Shown: positions 40,832-50,304, counted from the stretch's first letter. The stretch is DNA of 64,000 bases from Azospirillum cavernae (GCF_003590795.1 NZ_QYUL01000005.1:110001-174000), one strand, 5' to 3'. Translations and numbers: made by a program. The notes: generated from the letters alone by a model not told the origin.

Positions 40832-42136
40832 ATGTCCGACACGCGTTCCGGTTCCCCCGCCACCACCGGCGTCAGCCGCCGCGCACTGCTTAAGGGAACC
40901 GCCGCCGCCGCTGGCGTGGCGGTCGGGTCCGGCGCGATCACCGGCTTTCCGACCATCTGGGCGCAGAACATCAAGAACATCACCCTGCGCCAGATCGGCA
41001 CCGGCGTGTCCAACCTGAACGCCGTCGCCGACAAGGTGAAAGCGGATCTGGGATTCACCCTGCAAATGACGGCGCTGGATTCCGACGCCGTGACCCAGCG
41101 CGCGGCGACACAGCCGAAATCCTACGACATCGCCGACATTGAATATTGGATCGCCAAGAAAATCTTCCCGGCGGGCGTCATCCAGCCGATGGACGTCGGC
41201 AAGCTGAAGAATTTCGACAAGATCGTGCCGATCTTCGTCAACGGCAAGCTGACGCCGTCCAGCGCCATCGCGCAGGGCACCGCCCCGCACAGCGTCGGTT
41301 TCGTCGAAGGCAAGGATTCCACGAAATTCGCCAAGTCGCCCACCCAGTGGATGACGCTGATTCCGACCATCTACAACGCCGACACGCTGGGCATCCGCCC
41401 CGATCTGGTCGGCCGCCCGATTTCGAGCTGGAAGGATCTGCTGGATCCCGCCTTCAAGGGCAAGGCGTCGCTGCTGAACATCCCGTCCATCGGCATCATG
41501 GACGCCGCCATGGTCTGCGAAGCCATGGGCGCCGTGACCTATGGCGACAAGGGCAACATGACCAAGGAGGAGATCGACAAGACCCTGGCGATCATGACCG
41601 AAGCCAAGAAGGCGGGCCAGTTCCGCGCCTTCTGGAAGAGCTTTGACGAGAGCGTCAATCTGATGTCGTCCGGCGAGGTCATCATCCAATCCATGTGGTC
41701 GCCCGCCGTCGCCGCCGTGCGCGCCAAGGGCATTCCCTGCGTCTATCAACCCCTGAAGGAAGGCTACCGCGCCTGGGGCGGCGGGCTGGGGTTGGCCAAG
41801 CATCTGACCGGGCTGGAGCTGGACGCCGCCTATGAATACATCAACTGGTATCTGTCGGGCTGGGTCGGCGCCTATCTGAACCGCCAGGGCTATTACTCCG
41901 CCGTGCTCGACACCGCCAAACAACACATGTCGGCGGACGAATGGGCCTTCTGGATGGAGGGCAAGCCCGCCAAGACCGACATCCTCAACCCCGAAGGCAA
42001 GGTGATGGAAAAGGCGGGCGCGGTGCGCGACGGCGGATCCTTTGAAGAGCGGATGGGCCGCGTCGCCTGCTGGAACGCCGTGATGGACGAGGATCGTTAC
42101 ATGGTCCGCAAGTGGAACGAGTTCATCGCCGCCTGA
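40832..42136 (+). CDS. ABC transporter substrate-binding protein, PotD-like
   Basis: A 434-residue exported receptor. The N-terminus VSRRALLKGTAAAAGVAVGS is a Tat signal. The mature protein shows the bacterial periplasmic binding fold of the polyamine/iron type: DIADIEYWIAKKIFPAGV, TLIPTIYNADTLGIRPDLVG, SWKDLLDPAFKGKASLLNIP and GEVIIQSMWSPAV. GGAGG lies upstream of ATG 40832. The ligand cannot be read from the sequence. The linked racemase suggests an amino-acid derivative, hydantoin or related compound. A strong hairpin separates it from the permease genes. Confidence 0.87.
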   Translation: MSDTRSGSPATTGVSRRALLKGTAAAAGVAVGSGAITGFPTIWAQNIKNITLRQIGTGVSNLNAVADKVKADLGFTLQMTALDSDAVTQRAATQPKSYDIADIEYWIAKKIFPAGVIQPMDVGKLKNFDKIVPIFVNGKLTPSSAIAQGTAPHSVGFVEGKDSTKFAKSPTQWMTLIPTIYNADTLGIRPDLVGRPISSWKDLLDPAFKGKASLLNIPSIGIMDAAMVCEAMGAVTYGDKGNMTKEEIDKTLAIMTEAKKAGQFRAFWKSFDESVNLMSSGEVIIQSMWSPAVAAVRAKGIPCVYQPLKEGYRAWGGGLGLAKHLTGLELDAAYEYINWYLSGWVGAYLNRQGYYSAVLDTAKQHMSADEWAFWMEGKPAKTDILNPEGKVMEKAGAVRDGGSFEERMGRVACWNAVMDEDRYMVRKWNEFIAA

Positions 42137-42153
42137 TCTGTTTCTAAACCGCA

Positions 42154-42189
42154 ACGAACGCCCGCCCCCCTTTTGGGCGGCGCGTTCGT
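42154..42189 (+). promoter_or_regulatory. Intergenic stem-loop between binding-protein and permease genes
   Basis: ACGAACGC (42154-42161) pairs with GCGTTCGT (42182-42189), and after a one-base bulge CCGCCC (42162-42167) pairs with GGGCGG (42175-42180). There is no T-run after the stem, so it is more likely an mRNA-stabilising or processing hairpin giving higher receptor than permease levels than a full terminator. Confidence 0.65.
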
Positions 42190-42214
42190 CGCGGCCCAAA
42201 AGGGAGTGTTCCCC

Positions 42215-43147
42215 ATGACCGTGACCGCCACCCAAGCCACGCCGGGCCACGTCCCATCAGGCCAGACACAGCCGGGCGGCGGCGCGGTTCACGCCCGCCG
42301 CTGGCGCCGTGTCGCGCCCTATCTGCAAGCGGCCCCGCTGGCGGTGACGCTGATCCTGTTCCTGCTGATTCCGATCCTGACCATCCTGGTGGTGAGCTTC
42401 TGGGATTACGACAGCGTGCGCGTGATCCCCGATTTCGTGCTGACCAATTACGCCGAATTGCTGACCTCGCCCGTCACCTGGAAAACCTATCTGAACACGG
42501 TGAAGTTCGCCGCGCTCACCTGGGCCATCACCCTGGTGATCGGCTTCGCCGTGGCCTATTTCCTGGCCTTTCACATCCGCTCCACCAGTTGGCAGATGGT
42601 GCTGTTCCTGGTTTGCACGATTCCGTTCTGGACCTCCAACATCATCCGCATGATCTCCTGGATCCCGTTTCTGGGGCGGAACGGGCTGTTGAACTCCACG
42701 CTGATCGCCGCCGGGGTGATCGACCAACCGTTGGAATTTCTGCTGTTTTCCGATTTCTCGGTGGTGCTGGCCTATGTCCACCTGAACGCGCTGTTCATGG
42801 TGGTGCCGATCTTCAATTCAATGATGCGGATCGACCGGGCGCTGGTGGAAGCCGCGCGCGACGCCGGGGCGGCGGGCTGGCAAGTGGTGTGGAACGTCAT
42901 CCTGCCGCTGTCCAAGCCGGGCATCGCCATCGGCTCCATCTTCGTCGTCACGCTGGTGATGGGCGATTTCATCACCGTGCGGCTGATGAGCGGCGGGCAA
43001 AGCGCCTCCATCGGTCTGATGATCGCCAACGAAATCTCCCTGCTGCAATACCCGGCGGCGGCGGCCAACGCGGTCATTCTTCTGGCCGTGGTCCTGCTGA
43101 TGGTCGCGGCGATGCTGCGCGTCGTCGACATCCGAAAGGAGCTGTGA
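42215..43147 (+). CDS. ABC transporter permease, PotB-like
   Basis: A 310-residue inner-membrane protein with about six helices, starting with the one at residues 35-60 (LAVTLILFLLIPILTILVVS). The ATPase-contact EAA loop reads ALVEAARDAGAAGWQVVWNV followed by ILPLSKPGIAIG. AAAAGGGAG precedes ATG 42215. The frame is open from 42173 but that stretch is part of the hairpin. Forms the channel with the next gene's product. Confidence 0.9.
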   Translation: MTVTATQATPGHVPSGQTQPGGGAVHARRWRRVAPYLQAAPLAVTLILFLLIPILTILVVSFWDYDSVRVIPDFVLTNYAELLTSPVTWKTYLNTVKFAALTWAITLVIGFAVAYFLAFHIRSTSWQMVLFLVCTIPFWTSNIIRMISWIPFLGRNGLLNSTLIAAGVIDQPLEFLLFSDFSVVLAYVHLNALFMVVPIFNSMMRIDRALVEAARDAGAAGWQVVWNVILPLSKPGIAIGSIFVVTLVMGDFITVRLMSGGQSASIGLMIANEISLLQYPAAAANAVILLAVVLLMVAAMLRVVDIRKEL

Positions 43148-43150
43148 GCC

Positions 43151-43984
43151 ATGTCCGACGCCAAGCGGGGCCTGTCCTTTTACCTGTTGGCCGGCTTTTT
43201 CGGCCTGTTCGTCCTGTTCCTGTACGGCCCGACCATCACCATTCTGGTTCTGTCCTTCCAGGGGCCGGAGGGCGGCTTGACCTTTCCGATGAACGGCGTC
43301 TCCACCCACTGGTTTCGCAATCTGTTCGAGCAGCAGGCGGTTGGCGATTTCGGCGGATCCTTCCGCCGCTCCATCGCCTTGGCGCTGGTGGTGATGATGG
43401 CGACCGTGCTGTTTTCGCTGCTGGCGGGCTTCGCCTTCCGGCGGCGCTTTCGCGGCAGCGACGCGCTGTTCTATCTGGCGGTGGCCAGCCTGATCGTGCC
43501 GTCCATCCTGGTCAGCCTGGGCATCGGCCTGCTGTTCAACATCCTGGGCCTGGAACCGACCTGGTACGGCTCGGCCCTGGGCGCGCATCTGACCTGGACG
43601 CTGCCCTTCGGCCTGCTGATCGTCTTCGCCATCTTCAACCGCTTCAACCCGGCCTATGAGGAGGCGGCGCGCGATCTGGGGGCCAGCCCGTGGCAGACGG
43701 TGCGCCACGTCGTGTTGCCGATCCTGCTGCCCAGCCTGATCGGCGTGGGGATGTCCGGCTTCACCCTGTCCTACGACGAGTTCGCCCGCACGCTGATGAC
43801 CGCCGGGTCCTTCAACACGCTGCCGCTGGAGATTTACGGCATGACCACCAACGTCACGACGCCGGTGCTCTACGCGCTGGGATCGCTGACCACCCTGTTC
43901 TCCTTCACCATGATCGGGCTGTGTCTGCTGGCGGTGGTCGGGCTGCGCCGCCGCCGCTTGCGGCAAAGCCTGAGGGCCGCGTGA
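43151..43984 (+). CDS. ABC transporter permease, PotC-like
   Basis: A 277-residue inner-membrane protein with about six helices. The N-terminal helix is YLLAGFFGLFVLFLYGPTIT and the EAA loop EEAARDLGASPWQTVRHVVL followed by PILLPSLIGVG. It starts three bases after the previous permease stop and its own stop overlaps the racemase start by one base, so the unit is tightly coupled. Confidence 0.9.
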   Translation: MSDAKRGLSFYLLAGFFGLFVLFLYGPTITILVLSFQGPEGGLTFPMNGVSTHWFRNLFEQQAVGDFGGSFRRSIALALVVMMATVLFSLLAGFAFRRRFRGSDALFYLAVASLIVPSILVSLGIGLLFNILGLEPTWYGSALGAHLTWTLPFGLLIVFAIFNRFNPAYEEAARDLGASPWQTVRHVVLPILLPSLIGVGMSGFTLSYDEFARTLMTAGSFNTLPLEIYGMTTNVTTPVLYALGSLTTLFSFTMIGLCLLAVVGLRRRRLRQSLRAA

Positions 43985-44733
43985 TGGAGATCCTGGTCGT
44001 CAACCCCAACACCACCGCGTCGATGACCGCGCGCATCGGGGCCGCCGCCCGCGACGCCGCCGCGCCCGGCACCCGGATTCTGGCGGTCAACCCGGCGATG
44101 GGTCCGGCCAGCATCGAGGGCTATTACGACGAGGCGCTGGCCGTTCCCGGCCTGCTGGAGGAAATCACCCGGCGCGAACGCGAGGCCGCGCGCGCCGGAA
44201 CGCCGCTGGCCGGGACGGTGATCGCCTGTTTCGACGATGTCGGGCTGGACGCCGCCCGCTGCGTGGCGCGCGGGCCAGTGGTCGGCATCTGCGAAGCGGC
44301 GATGCAGACAGCCAGCCTGCTCGGCGGATCCTTCGGCGTGGTGACGACGCTGCAACGCTCGGTCCCGGCGCTGGAGCGGTTGGCCCAACGCTATGGAATG
44401 GCCGGGCGCTGTCGGGTCCGCGCCGCCGAGGTGCCGGTTCTGGCGCTGGAGGATCCGACCTCCGGCGCGCTGGAGCGTCTGCGGGCGGAAATTGCCCGCT
44501 CGCTGGACGAGGATGGGGCGGAAAGCATTGTTTTGGGCTGCGCCGGAATGGCCGATCTGGCCCGCGCGCTGAGCCAAGAGTTCGGCGTGCCGGTGGTGGA
44601 CGGCGTGTCCGCCGCCGTGAAGCTGGTGGAAGGGCTGGCGGCGCTGGGCCTGCGCACCAGCAAGCGCGGCGGTTACGCCCACCCCTTGCCCAAAGCCTAC
44701 GCCGGGATGCTGGCGGGTTTTGCGCCTGTTTAG
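43984..44733 (+). CDS. Asp/Glu/hydantoin racemase family protein
   Basis: A 249-residue cytoplasmic enzyme with the two-Cys catalytic pair of cofactor-independent racemases: Cys82 (GTVIACFDDVGLD) and Cys186 (SIVLGCAGMADL). The N-terminus MEILVVNPNTTASMTARIGA is typical of the hydantoin racemase branch. It probably interconverts enantiomers of the compound imported by the ABC system, for example a hydantoin or an amino acid. Last gene of the GntR-controlled operon, one-base overlap with the permease gene. No hydantoinase or carbamoylase gene is nearby. Confidence 0.85.
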   Translation: MEILVVNPNTTASMTARIGAAARDAAAPGTRILAVNPAMGPASIEGYYDEALAVPGLLEEITRREREAARAGTPLAGTVIACFDDVGLDAARCVARGPVVGICEAAMQTASLLGGSFGVVTTLQRSVPALERLAQRYGMAGRCRVRAAEVPVLALEDPTSGALERLRAEIARSLDEDGAESIVLGCAGMADLARALSQEFGVPVVDGVSAAVKLVEGLAALGLRTSKRGGYAHPLPKAYAGMLAGFAPV

Positions 44734-45015
44734 AGTGGAACAACCTCAGCCACGCCGGGATTTGCGCGCCCTATCTTGCGGTTCCGGAATGTTGGAAAGG
44801 CTTGTGGTGATCGTGTCTTCGGCGATGGCCGCCGCCAGAGGCTCAAAATCCGGTTCTTGAGCGCGGCCATTCTGGAGGCTGGCGCGTTTTCTGAGACGGC
44901 GATGGTGCTGGACACGCTGGGCCTGTCGGGTTTTGCTGTGTCCGATCCTGCCCTCTAGGCGATGATCGAACGCAGGGCCGCCGCCAACCGATCCGCAAGC
45001 GAAGGGGACCTCACC
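44734..45015. other. Gap between the two ABC operons
   Basis: About 280 bases with no clear terminator. A 60-codon rightward frame (44776-44958) has a coding-like second half (AILEAGAFSETAMVLDTLGL) and could be a gene remnant, but nothing confirms it. The promoter of the peptide-type ABC operon should lie here. No strong boxes identified. Confidence 0.35.
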
Positions 45016-46569
45016 ATGGCCACGTTGAACAGACGCCAGCTTTTGGCCGCCGGGGCCGCGTTGGGCGTCGCCGGAACCAGCTTTTCTCTGCCGGTCCTTG
45101 CCCAATCGGGCCGCAAGAGCGTCACGCTGGCCTTGCCGCGCGACGTCCAGCCGCCGTTCGACCCGCTCAACCGCTTGAGCTTTCCGGAAGGCAACCTTTT
45201 GCGTGTGGTGCTTCAGGGCTTGATCGCCTTCAAACCCGGCAGCTTTGAGTGGGAACTGTCCGCCGCCAAGCGGATCGAGCAGGTTTCCGACACCGTCATC
45301 GAGTTTGAGTTGAAGCCGGGCCTGCGATTCCACGGCGGCTTTGGCGAGCTGACCGCCGACGACGTGAAATTCTCCTTCGAGCGCGCGATCAAGCCCGGCG
45401 CCGACGGCAAACCCGTGCTGTACAGCACGGATTTCGCCGCGCTGGAGGAGGTTGAGGTCACGGGAACGCACAGCGGCCGCATCCGGCTGAAAACCCCGGC
45501 CCCGGCGCTGTGGCAGGTGGCGCTGCCCGACATTTCCGGCCTCATCATCTCGCGCAAGGCCTATGAGGCGGGGGCGTACCGCGCCGACCAGCCGACCAAG
45601 GTCATCGGCACCGGCCCCTATCTGTTGAAGGAATGGCGCCCGAACGAGCGCGTCGTCCTTCAGGCCAACCCGGAGTTTCAGGGGCCGAAGCCGGGTTTTG
45701 AGGAAATCATCCTGCGCCCGGTGCGCGACTCCAAGACGGCGGAGCTGGCCTTCCGCGCTGACGAGCTGCAATTCACCGCCATCGAACCGGCAAACGCCGC
45801 CGACATCGCCAAAATCCCCGGCGCCAAGATCCTCAAGCAGGATTCGATCAACTTCGTGTGGATCGGCGTCAACGTCGAAAAGCCGCCCTTCAACGATCCG
45901 CGCGTGCGCCGGGCGATCCGCTTGGCCATCGACGTCGATCAGGTGATCGAGGGGGCTTACAACGGCGCGGTCGGTCGCGCCTATGGCCCGGTCGCGCCGG
46001 GGCTGCTGGGCAATTGGAAGGACGCGCCGCGCCACGCGCGCGACGTCGCCGCCGCGAAAAAGCTGCTGGCCGAAGCCGGGGTTCCCGCCCTGCGCGCCAA
46101 ACTGACGCTGCTGAACAAGCCCGCCTACCAGAACGCCGGAATCATCGTTCAGGCGCAGTTGGCCGAGGCCGGGATCACCCTGGATCTCGACGTGCAGGAG
46201 GGCGGAAGCTTCTGGTCGGCGGGCAACGGCGAGGCGGGCAAAAATCTGGAATTGTCGTTGCAACGCTTCGGCGGCAAGGCCGATCCGTCGTTCCAACTGC
46301 AATGGTTCACCGCCTCGCAAATCGGAAGCTGGAACTGGCAGCGCTGGAACAGCCCGGAATACGACGCGCTGTTCGCCAAGGCGGGCGGCGTCACCGATCC
46401 CGCCGAACGCGCCCGGCTCTACATCGAGGCGCAAAAGCTGATCGACGAGTCCGCCGCCTTCATCTGGCTGACCCACGAGGTCAACGTCTACGCGCTGAAG
46501 GATTGGCTGACGCCGGGCATTCTGCCCAACGGCGACGACCAGCTTTACAATCGGTTCAGCCCGGCGTGA
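45016..46569 (+). CDS. Peptide-type ABC transporter substrate-binding protein (family 5, DppA-like)
   Basis: A 517-residue exported receptor. Signal MATLNRRQLLAAGAALGVAG (Tat-like) with cleavage after LAQ. Family 5 landmarks: LKPGLRFHGGFGELTADDVK, IGTGPYLLKEWRPNERVVLQ, FVWIGVNVEKPPFNDPRVRR and AIRLAIDVDQVI. GAAGGGGA precedes ATG 45016. A further in-frame ATG at 44962 would spoil the signal peptide. Binds an oligopeptide or other ligand of this broad family (nickel, opines and glutathione are alternatives). First of five genes. Its stop overlaps the permease start. Confidence 0.88.
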   Translation: MATLNRRQLLAAGAALGVAGTSFSLPVLAQSGRKSVTLALPRDVQPPFDPLNRLSFPEGNLLRVVLQGLIAFKPGSFEWELSAAKRIEQVSDTVIEFELKPGLRFHGGFGELTADDVKFSFERAIKPGADGKPVLYSTDFAALEEVEVTGTHSGRIRLKTPAPALWQVALPDISGLIISRKAYEAGAYRADQPTKVIGTGPYLLKEWRPNERVVLQANPEFQGPKPGFEEIILRPVRDSKTAELAFRADELQFTAIEPANAADIAKIPGAKILKQDSINFVWIGVNVEKPPFNDPRVRRAIRLAIDVDQVIEGAYNGAVGRAYGPVAPGLLGNWKDAPRHARDVAAAKKLLAEAGVPALRAKLTLLNKPAYQNAGIIVQAQLAEAGITLDLDVQEGGSFWSAGNGEAGKNLELSLQRFGGKADPSFQLQWFTASQIGSWNWQRWNSPEYDALFAKAGGVTDPAERARLYIEAQKLIDESAAFIWLTHEVNVYALKDWLTPGILPNGDDQLYNRFSPA

Positions 46570-47522
46570 GGCTTCTTCGCCGGATTGGGAGCCGCCTCGC
46601 CACCACCGCGCTGGTGCTGGTCGGGGCGGTCGCCCTGGTGTTCGCCCTGACCCTGGTCATCCCCGGCAACCCGGCGCAAGCGCTGCTTGGCCCGCGCGCC
46701 ACGCCGGAAGCGGTTCAGGCCTTTTCCCACGCGATGGGGCTGGACCGCCCGGTGGCCGAGCGTTTCGCCCTGTTCCTGTGGAACGTGCTGCGCGGCGATC
46801 TTGGCAATGACGTCGTGTCGGGCCGCCCCATCGTCACCATGGTGGCGGAGGTTCTGCCCTACACCGTCAGCCTGACCCTGTCGGCCATCGGCCTCGCCAT
46901 CCTGTTCGGCGTGCCGCTGGGCTGCTACGCGGCGACCCATCCGGGCAGCCTCATCGACCGGGTGGCGGCGGCGGTCAGCATCGGTTTCATCGCCATCCCG
47001 AATTTCGTGGTGGCGATCCTGCTGCTGATGATCTTTTCGGTCTGGCTCGACTGGTTTCCCGTGCTGGGCGTCAGCCGAAGCGGGACGCTGGGCGACCAGT
47101 TGGCCCGGCTGGCCTTGCCCGCCTTGTCGCTCGCCTTGGGTTGGATCGGCTACATCGCGCGGCTGCTGCGCGCCTCCCTGCTCGATGTGCTGGGGGAGGC
47201 GCACATCCGCACGCTGCGCGCCTATGGCGTGGCGGAGCGGGTGATCGTCTACAAATACGCCCTGAAACCGGCGGCGATTCCGACCGTGGCGGTTCTGGGG
47301 CTGGGCGTCGGGCGGTTGCTGGGCGGGGCGATCTTCGCCGAAATCGTGTTCGCCCGGCCCGGAATCGGCACGCTGGTGTACGACGCCATCGCGTCGCGCA
47401 ATTACCCGGTGGTGCAGGCCTGCGTTCTGGTGGTGGTCGGCCTGTTCACCCTGACCAATCTTCTGGTCGATCTCAGCTACGCGTGGCTTGATCCGCGCAT
47501 CGCCAAGGCGGAGGAGCGCTGA
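46566..47522 (+). CDS. ABC transporter permease, DppB-like
   Basis: A 318-residue membrane protein read from GTG 46566, overlapping the receptor stop by four bases. Typical DppB features: the first helix (TTALVLVGAVALVFALTLVI) followed by PGNPAQALLGPRATPEAVQA, then six helices in all, an EAA loop IRTLRAYGVAERVIVYKYAL, and the late block FAEIVFARPGIGTLVYDAI. Pairs with the next permease to form the channel. Confidence 0.9.
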   Translation: MRLLRRIGSRLATTALVLVGAVALVFALTLVIPGNPAQALLGPRATPEAVQAFSHAMGLDRPVAERFALFLWNVLRGDLGNDVVSGRPIVTMVAEVLPYTVSLTLSAIGLAILFGVPLGCYAATHPGSLIDRVAAAVSIGFIAIPNFVVAILLLMIFSVWLDWFPVLGVSRSGTLGDQLARLALPALSLALGWIGYIARLLRASLLDVLGEAHIRTLRAYGVAERVIVYKYALKPAAIPTVAVLGLGVGRLLGGAIFAEIVFARPGIGTLVYDAIASRNYPVVQACVLVVVGLFTLTNLLVDLSYAWLDPRIAKAEER

Positions 47523-48358
47523 TGCGCGCGGTGTTCGGGCGGGTGTGGCGTCAGCCCGTCGGGCGATTAGGGCTGTTGCTGGTCGTGGCGGTGCTGCTGC
47601 TCGGCGTCATCGGCCCGCCGCTGGCCCCTTATGATCCGAACAAGCTCAACATTCTGGCCCGCTTCGGCGCGCCGTCGACGGCCCATTGGCTGGGCACCGA
47701 CCATCTTGGCCGCGACCTGTTCAGCCGGACGGCCGATGGCGGGCGGGTGGCGCTGCTGGTGGCGCTGTCCACCATCGCCATCGCGCTGGCGGTGGGAACT
47801 CTGCTGGGCATCGCGGCGGCTTACGCCTCGCCCTGGGGGGAGCGGGCGATCCTGGTGGTCTTCGACATCGTCAGCGCCTTTCCCACCTTGGTCTTCGCGC
47901 TGGCGGTGGTGGCGCTGCTGGGGCCGGGGCTGGACAAGGTCATCCTGATCGTCGCGATCACGCTGATTCCGCATTTCGGCCGGGTGGCACGGGCGCAAAC
48001 GCTGAGCCTGCGCAACAGCCCGTTTCTGGAGGCCGAACGGGTGTTGGGCGCGCAACCCTGGCGGATCACGGCGCATCATCTGGTTCCCAACATTCTTGGC
48101 CCGCTGGTCGTGCTGGCCAGCATGGACATTCCCGTGGTCATCACCATCGAGGCCGGCTTGAGTTTCCTGGGCGTCGGGGTGCCGCCGCCGCGCGCCAGTT
48201 GGGGGACGCTGCTGCACGACGGCTACACCACCCTGTCGCAATCGCCCTGGCCGGTGATCGTCGCGGCGGGGATGCTGACGTTGGCGACGCTGGGCTTCAC
48301 CCTGTTCGGCGAAGCGCTGCGCGACGCCATCGACCCCAAGCTGAGGGTGGAGCCATGA
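47522..48358 (+). CDS. ABC transporter permease, DppC-like
   Basis: A 278-residue membrane protein. The N-terminal region contains HWLGTDHLGRDLFSRTADGG, the DppC/OppC hallmark. The EAA loop reads EAERVLGAQPWRITAHHLVP and a late block ITIEAGLSFLGVGVPPPRAS is typical. Start and stop overlap its neighbours by one and four bases. Confidence 0.9.
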   Translation: MRAVFGRVWRQPVGRLGLLLVVAVLLLGVIGPPLAPYDPNKLNILARFGAPSTAHWLGTDHLGRDLFSRTADGGRVALLVALSTIAIALAVGTLLGIAAAYASPWGERAILVVFDIVSAFPTLVFALAVVALLGPGLDKVILIVAITLIPHFGRVARAQTLSLRNSPFLEAERVLGAQPWRITAHHLVPNILGPLVVLASMDIPVVITIEAGLSFLGVGVPPPRASWGTLLHDGYTTLSQSPWPVIVAAGMLTLATLGFTLFGEALRDAIDPKLRVEP

Positions 48359-49347
48359 CCCGACCGACGCAGGACGCGGACCCGCTGATCGCCATCCGCG
48401 ACCTGTCGGTGTCCTTCGCGACCAGCGCTGGCCCCGCCGAGGTCCTGCGCAACGTCACGCTTGATCTTGGGCGCGGGCGCATCGTTGGGCTGGTCGGGGA
48501 ATCGGGATCGGGCAAATCGACCCTGGCCTCGGCGATCACGCGCTTGCTGCCCGCCAACCTCTCACGGCTGGACGGCGGGATCCTGTATGAGGGCCGTGAT
48601 TTGCTGGCGGAGCCGGAGGCCGCCGTCGCCGCGCTGCGCGGCTCCCGCTTCGCCATGATCTTTCAGGATCCGATGGGGGCGCTGAATCCGGTGTTCCGCG
48701 TCGGAACCCAACTCGTTGATCTGCAACGCGCCAAGGCGCCGAAGGCGTCGCGGCGCGACCGGATGGCGCGGGCGGTGGCGATGCTGACGCGGGTTGGCAT
48801 TCCCGACGCGGCGCGGCGGATCCGCGATTACCCGCACCAGTTCAGCGGCGGCATGCGGCAACGGATCATGATCGCCGCCGCCCTGCTGTGCGAACCCGAT
48901 CTGCTGATCGCCGACGAGCCGACCACCGCGCTCGATCCCACCATCGAGGGGCAGATCGTCGCCTTGATCGACGAGCTTCGCCACGGCTTCCAGGGAACCA
49001 TTCTGTTGATTTCCCACAGCCTGGGGCTGGTGTCGCACCTGTGCGACGATGTGGCGGTGCTCTACGCCGGGGCGCTGGTGGAGCGCGGCCCCGCCGCCGC
49101 CGTGCTGGGCGCCCCGCGCCATCCCTACACCCGCGCGCTGCTGGCCTGCGAGATCGGCGCGGACGTCGTTCGCCGCGCCACCCTAGCGACGATTCCCGGC
49201 GACGCGCCGGACCCGACGCGGCTGCCGCCGGGTTGCGTCTTCGCTCCGCGCTGTTCCCAGGCGATCGATTCCTGCCGCGACGCCGTGCCGGAGTTGCGCC
49301 CGGTGGATGGCGACGGCGGCCACGCCGCCGCCTGTCTGCTGGTGTGA
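48355..49347 (+). CDS. ABC transporter ATP-binding protein, DppD-like
   Basis: A 330-residue ATPase of the oligopeptide type. Walker A LVGESGSGKSTLASAI, Q-loop MIFQDPMGALNPV, signature QFSGGMRQRIMIAAAL, Walker B DLLIADEPTTALD. The C-terminal oligopeptide/dipeptide domain holds Cys residues of the family's iron-sulfur or disulfide motif (LPPGCVFAPRCSQAIDSC). Start overlaps the permease stop by four bases. Confidence 0.9.
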   Translation: MTRPTQDADPLIAIRDLSVSFATSAGPAEVLRNVTLDLGRGRIVGLVGESGSGKSTLASAITRLLPANLSRLDGGILYEGRDLLAEPEAAVAALRGSRFAMIFQDPMGALNPVFRVGTQLVDLQRAKAPKASRRDRMARAVAMLTRVGIPDAARRIRDYPHQFSGGMRQRIMIAAALLCEPDLLIADEPTTALDPTIEGQIVALIDELRHGFQGTILLISHSLGLVSHLCDDVAVLYAGALVERGPAAAVLGAPRHPYTRALLACEIGADVVRRATLATIPGDAPDPTRLPPGCVFAPRCSQAIDSCRDAVPELRPVDGDGGHAAACLLV

Positions 49348-49359
49348 GGATATGGCGCC

Positions 49360-50304
49360 GTGACTGACCCCTTGCTGTCGGTGGACCGCCTGTCGCTGAA
49401 TTTCGGCCCCGTTCCGGCGGTGCGGTCGGTGTCCTTCGCGCTTGCGCGCGGCGAGACGCTGGGAGTCGTCGGCGAAAGCGGGTCGGGCAAGACCTCGCTG
49501 ATTCGCGCCGCGTTGGGGCTGGTTCCGCCCACGGCGGGAAGCTTGCGCTTCGACGGGGCCGACATCACCGGCTTGCGTGGACGCGATCTCAAGGCGTTTC
49601 GCCGCGCCGCGCAGATGATCTTTCAGGATCCCGCCGCCGCTCTGTCGCCGCGCATGAAAATCCGCGATCTGCTGGCCGAGCCGCTGCGCATCCACGACGT
49701 GCCGCTGGCCGAGGCGTGGCCCGGCGTGCTCGACCTGCTGCGGCGGGTCGGGCTGCCGGACGGCGTGCTCGACAAGCACCCGCATCAGGTCAGCGGCGGG
49801 CAGGCCCGTCGGGTGGGCATCGCCCGCGCCCTGGTTCTGCGACCCCGCTTGCTGGTGGCCGACGAGCCGACCGCCGGGCTGGATCTCTCCGTGCAGGGCG
49901 ACATCGTCAATCTGCTGGTGGATCTCCAGCGCGGCTTTGGCCTGACCTGTCTGGTGGTGTCGCACAATCTGGACGTGGTGCGGGCGATGGCCGACCGCGT
50001 TCTTGTGCTCTATCTCGGGCGGGTGGTGGAGATCGGGGCCGCCGACCACGTGCTGAGAGCGCCCGCCCACCCCTACACGCGCGCGCTGCTGGCCGCCGCT
50101 CCACGGTTCGATCCGGGCAAGCGTCTGTCGCGCGTTCCCCCCTTGAACGGGGAGGTTCCCAGCCCGCGCACCCCGCCAAGCGGTTGCGTCTTCCACCCCC
50201 GTTGTCCGCTGGCCACCAACCTTTGCGGCGCCGTCGAGCCAGTGGAGCAAACTCTGGCCGACGGGCGCCGCGTCGCTTGTCACACGCCGCTTCTCACCCC
50301 TTGA
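49360..50304 (+). CDS. ABC transporter ATP-binding protein, DppF-like
   Basis: A 314-residue ATPase starting with GTG 49360. Walker A VVGESGSGKTSLIRAAL, Q-loop MIFQDPAAALSPRM, signature QVSGGQARRVGIARAL (slightly unusual, with QAR in place of QRQ), Walker B LLVADEPTAGLD. C-terminal Cys cluster PSGCVFHPRCPLATNLC. Last gene of the operon, which is therefore a complete importer: one receptor, two permeases, two ATPases. Confidence 0.9.
   Translation: MTDPLLSVDRLSLNFGPVPAVRSVSFALARGETLGVVGESGSGKTSLIRAALGLVPPTAGSLRFDGADITGLRGRDLKAFRRAAQMIFQDPAAALSPRMKIRDLLAEPLRIHDVPLAEAWPGVLDLLRRVGLPDGVLDKHPHQVSGGQARRVGIARALVLRPRLLVADEPTAGLDLSVQGDIVNLLVDLQRGFGLTCLVVSHNLDVVRAMADRVLVLYLGRVVEIGAADHVLRAPAHPYTRALLAAAPRFDPGKRLSRVPPLNGEVPSPRTPPSGCVFHPRCPLATNLCGAVEPVEQTLADGRRVACHTPLLTP

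Noticed and set aside
44776..44958. 60-codon frame between the ABC operons as a gene
   Set aside because: Only its second half looks coding, there is no ribosome site and no family match. Mentioned in the gap entry instead.
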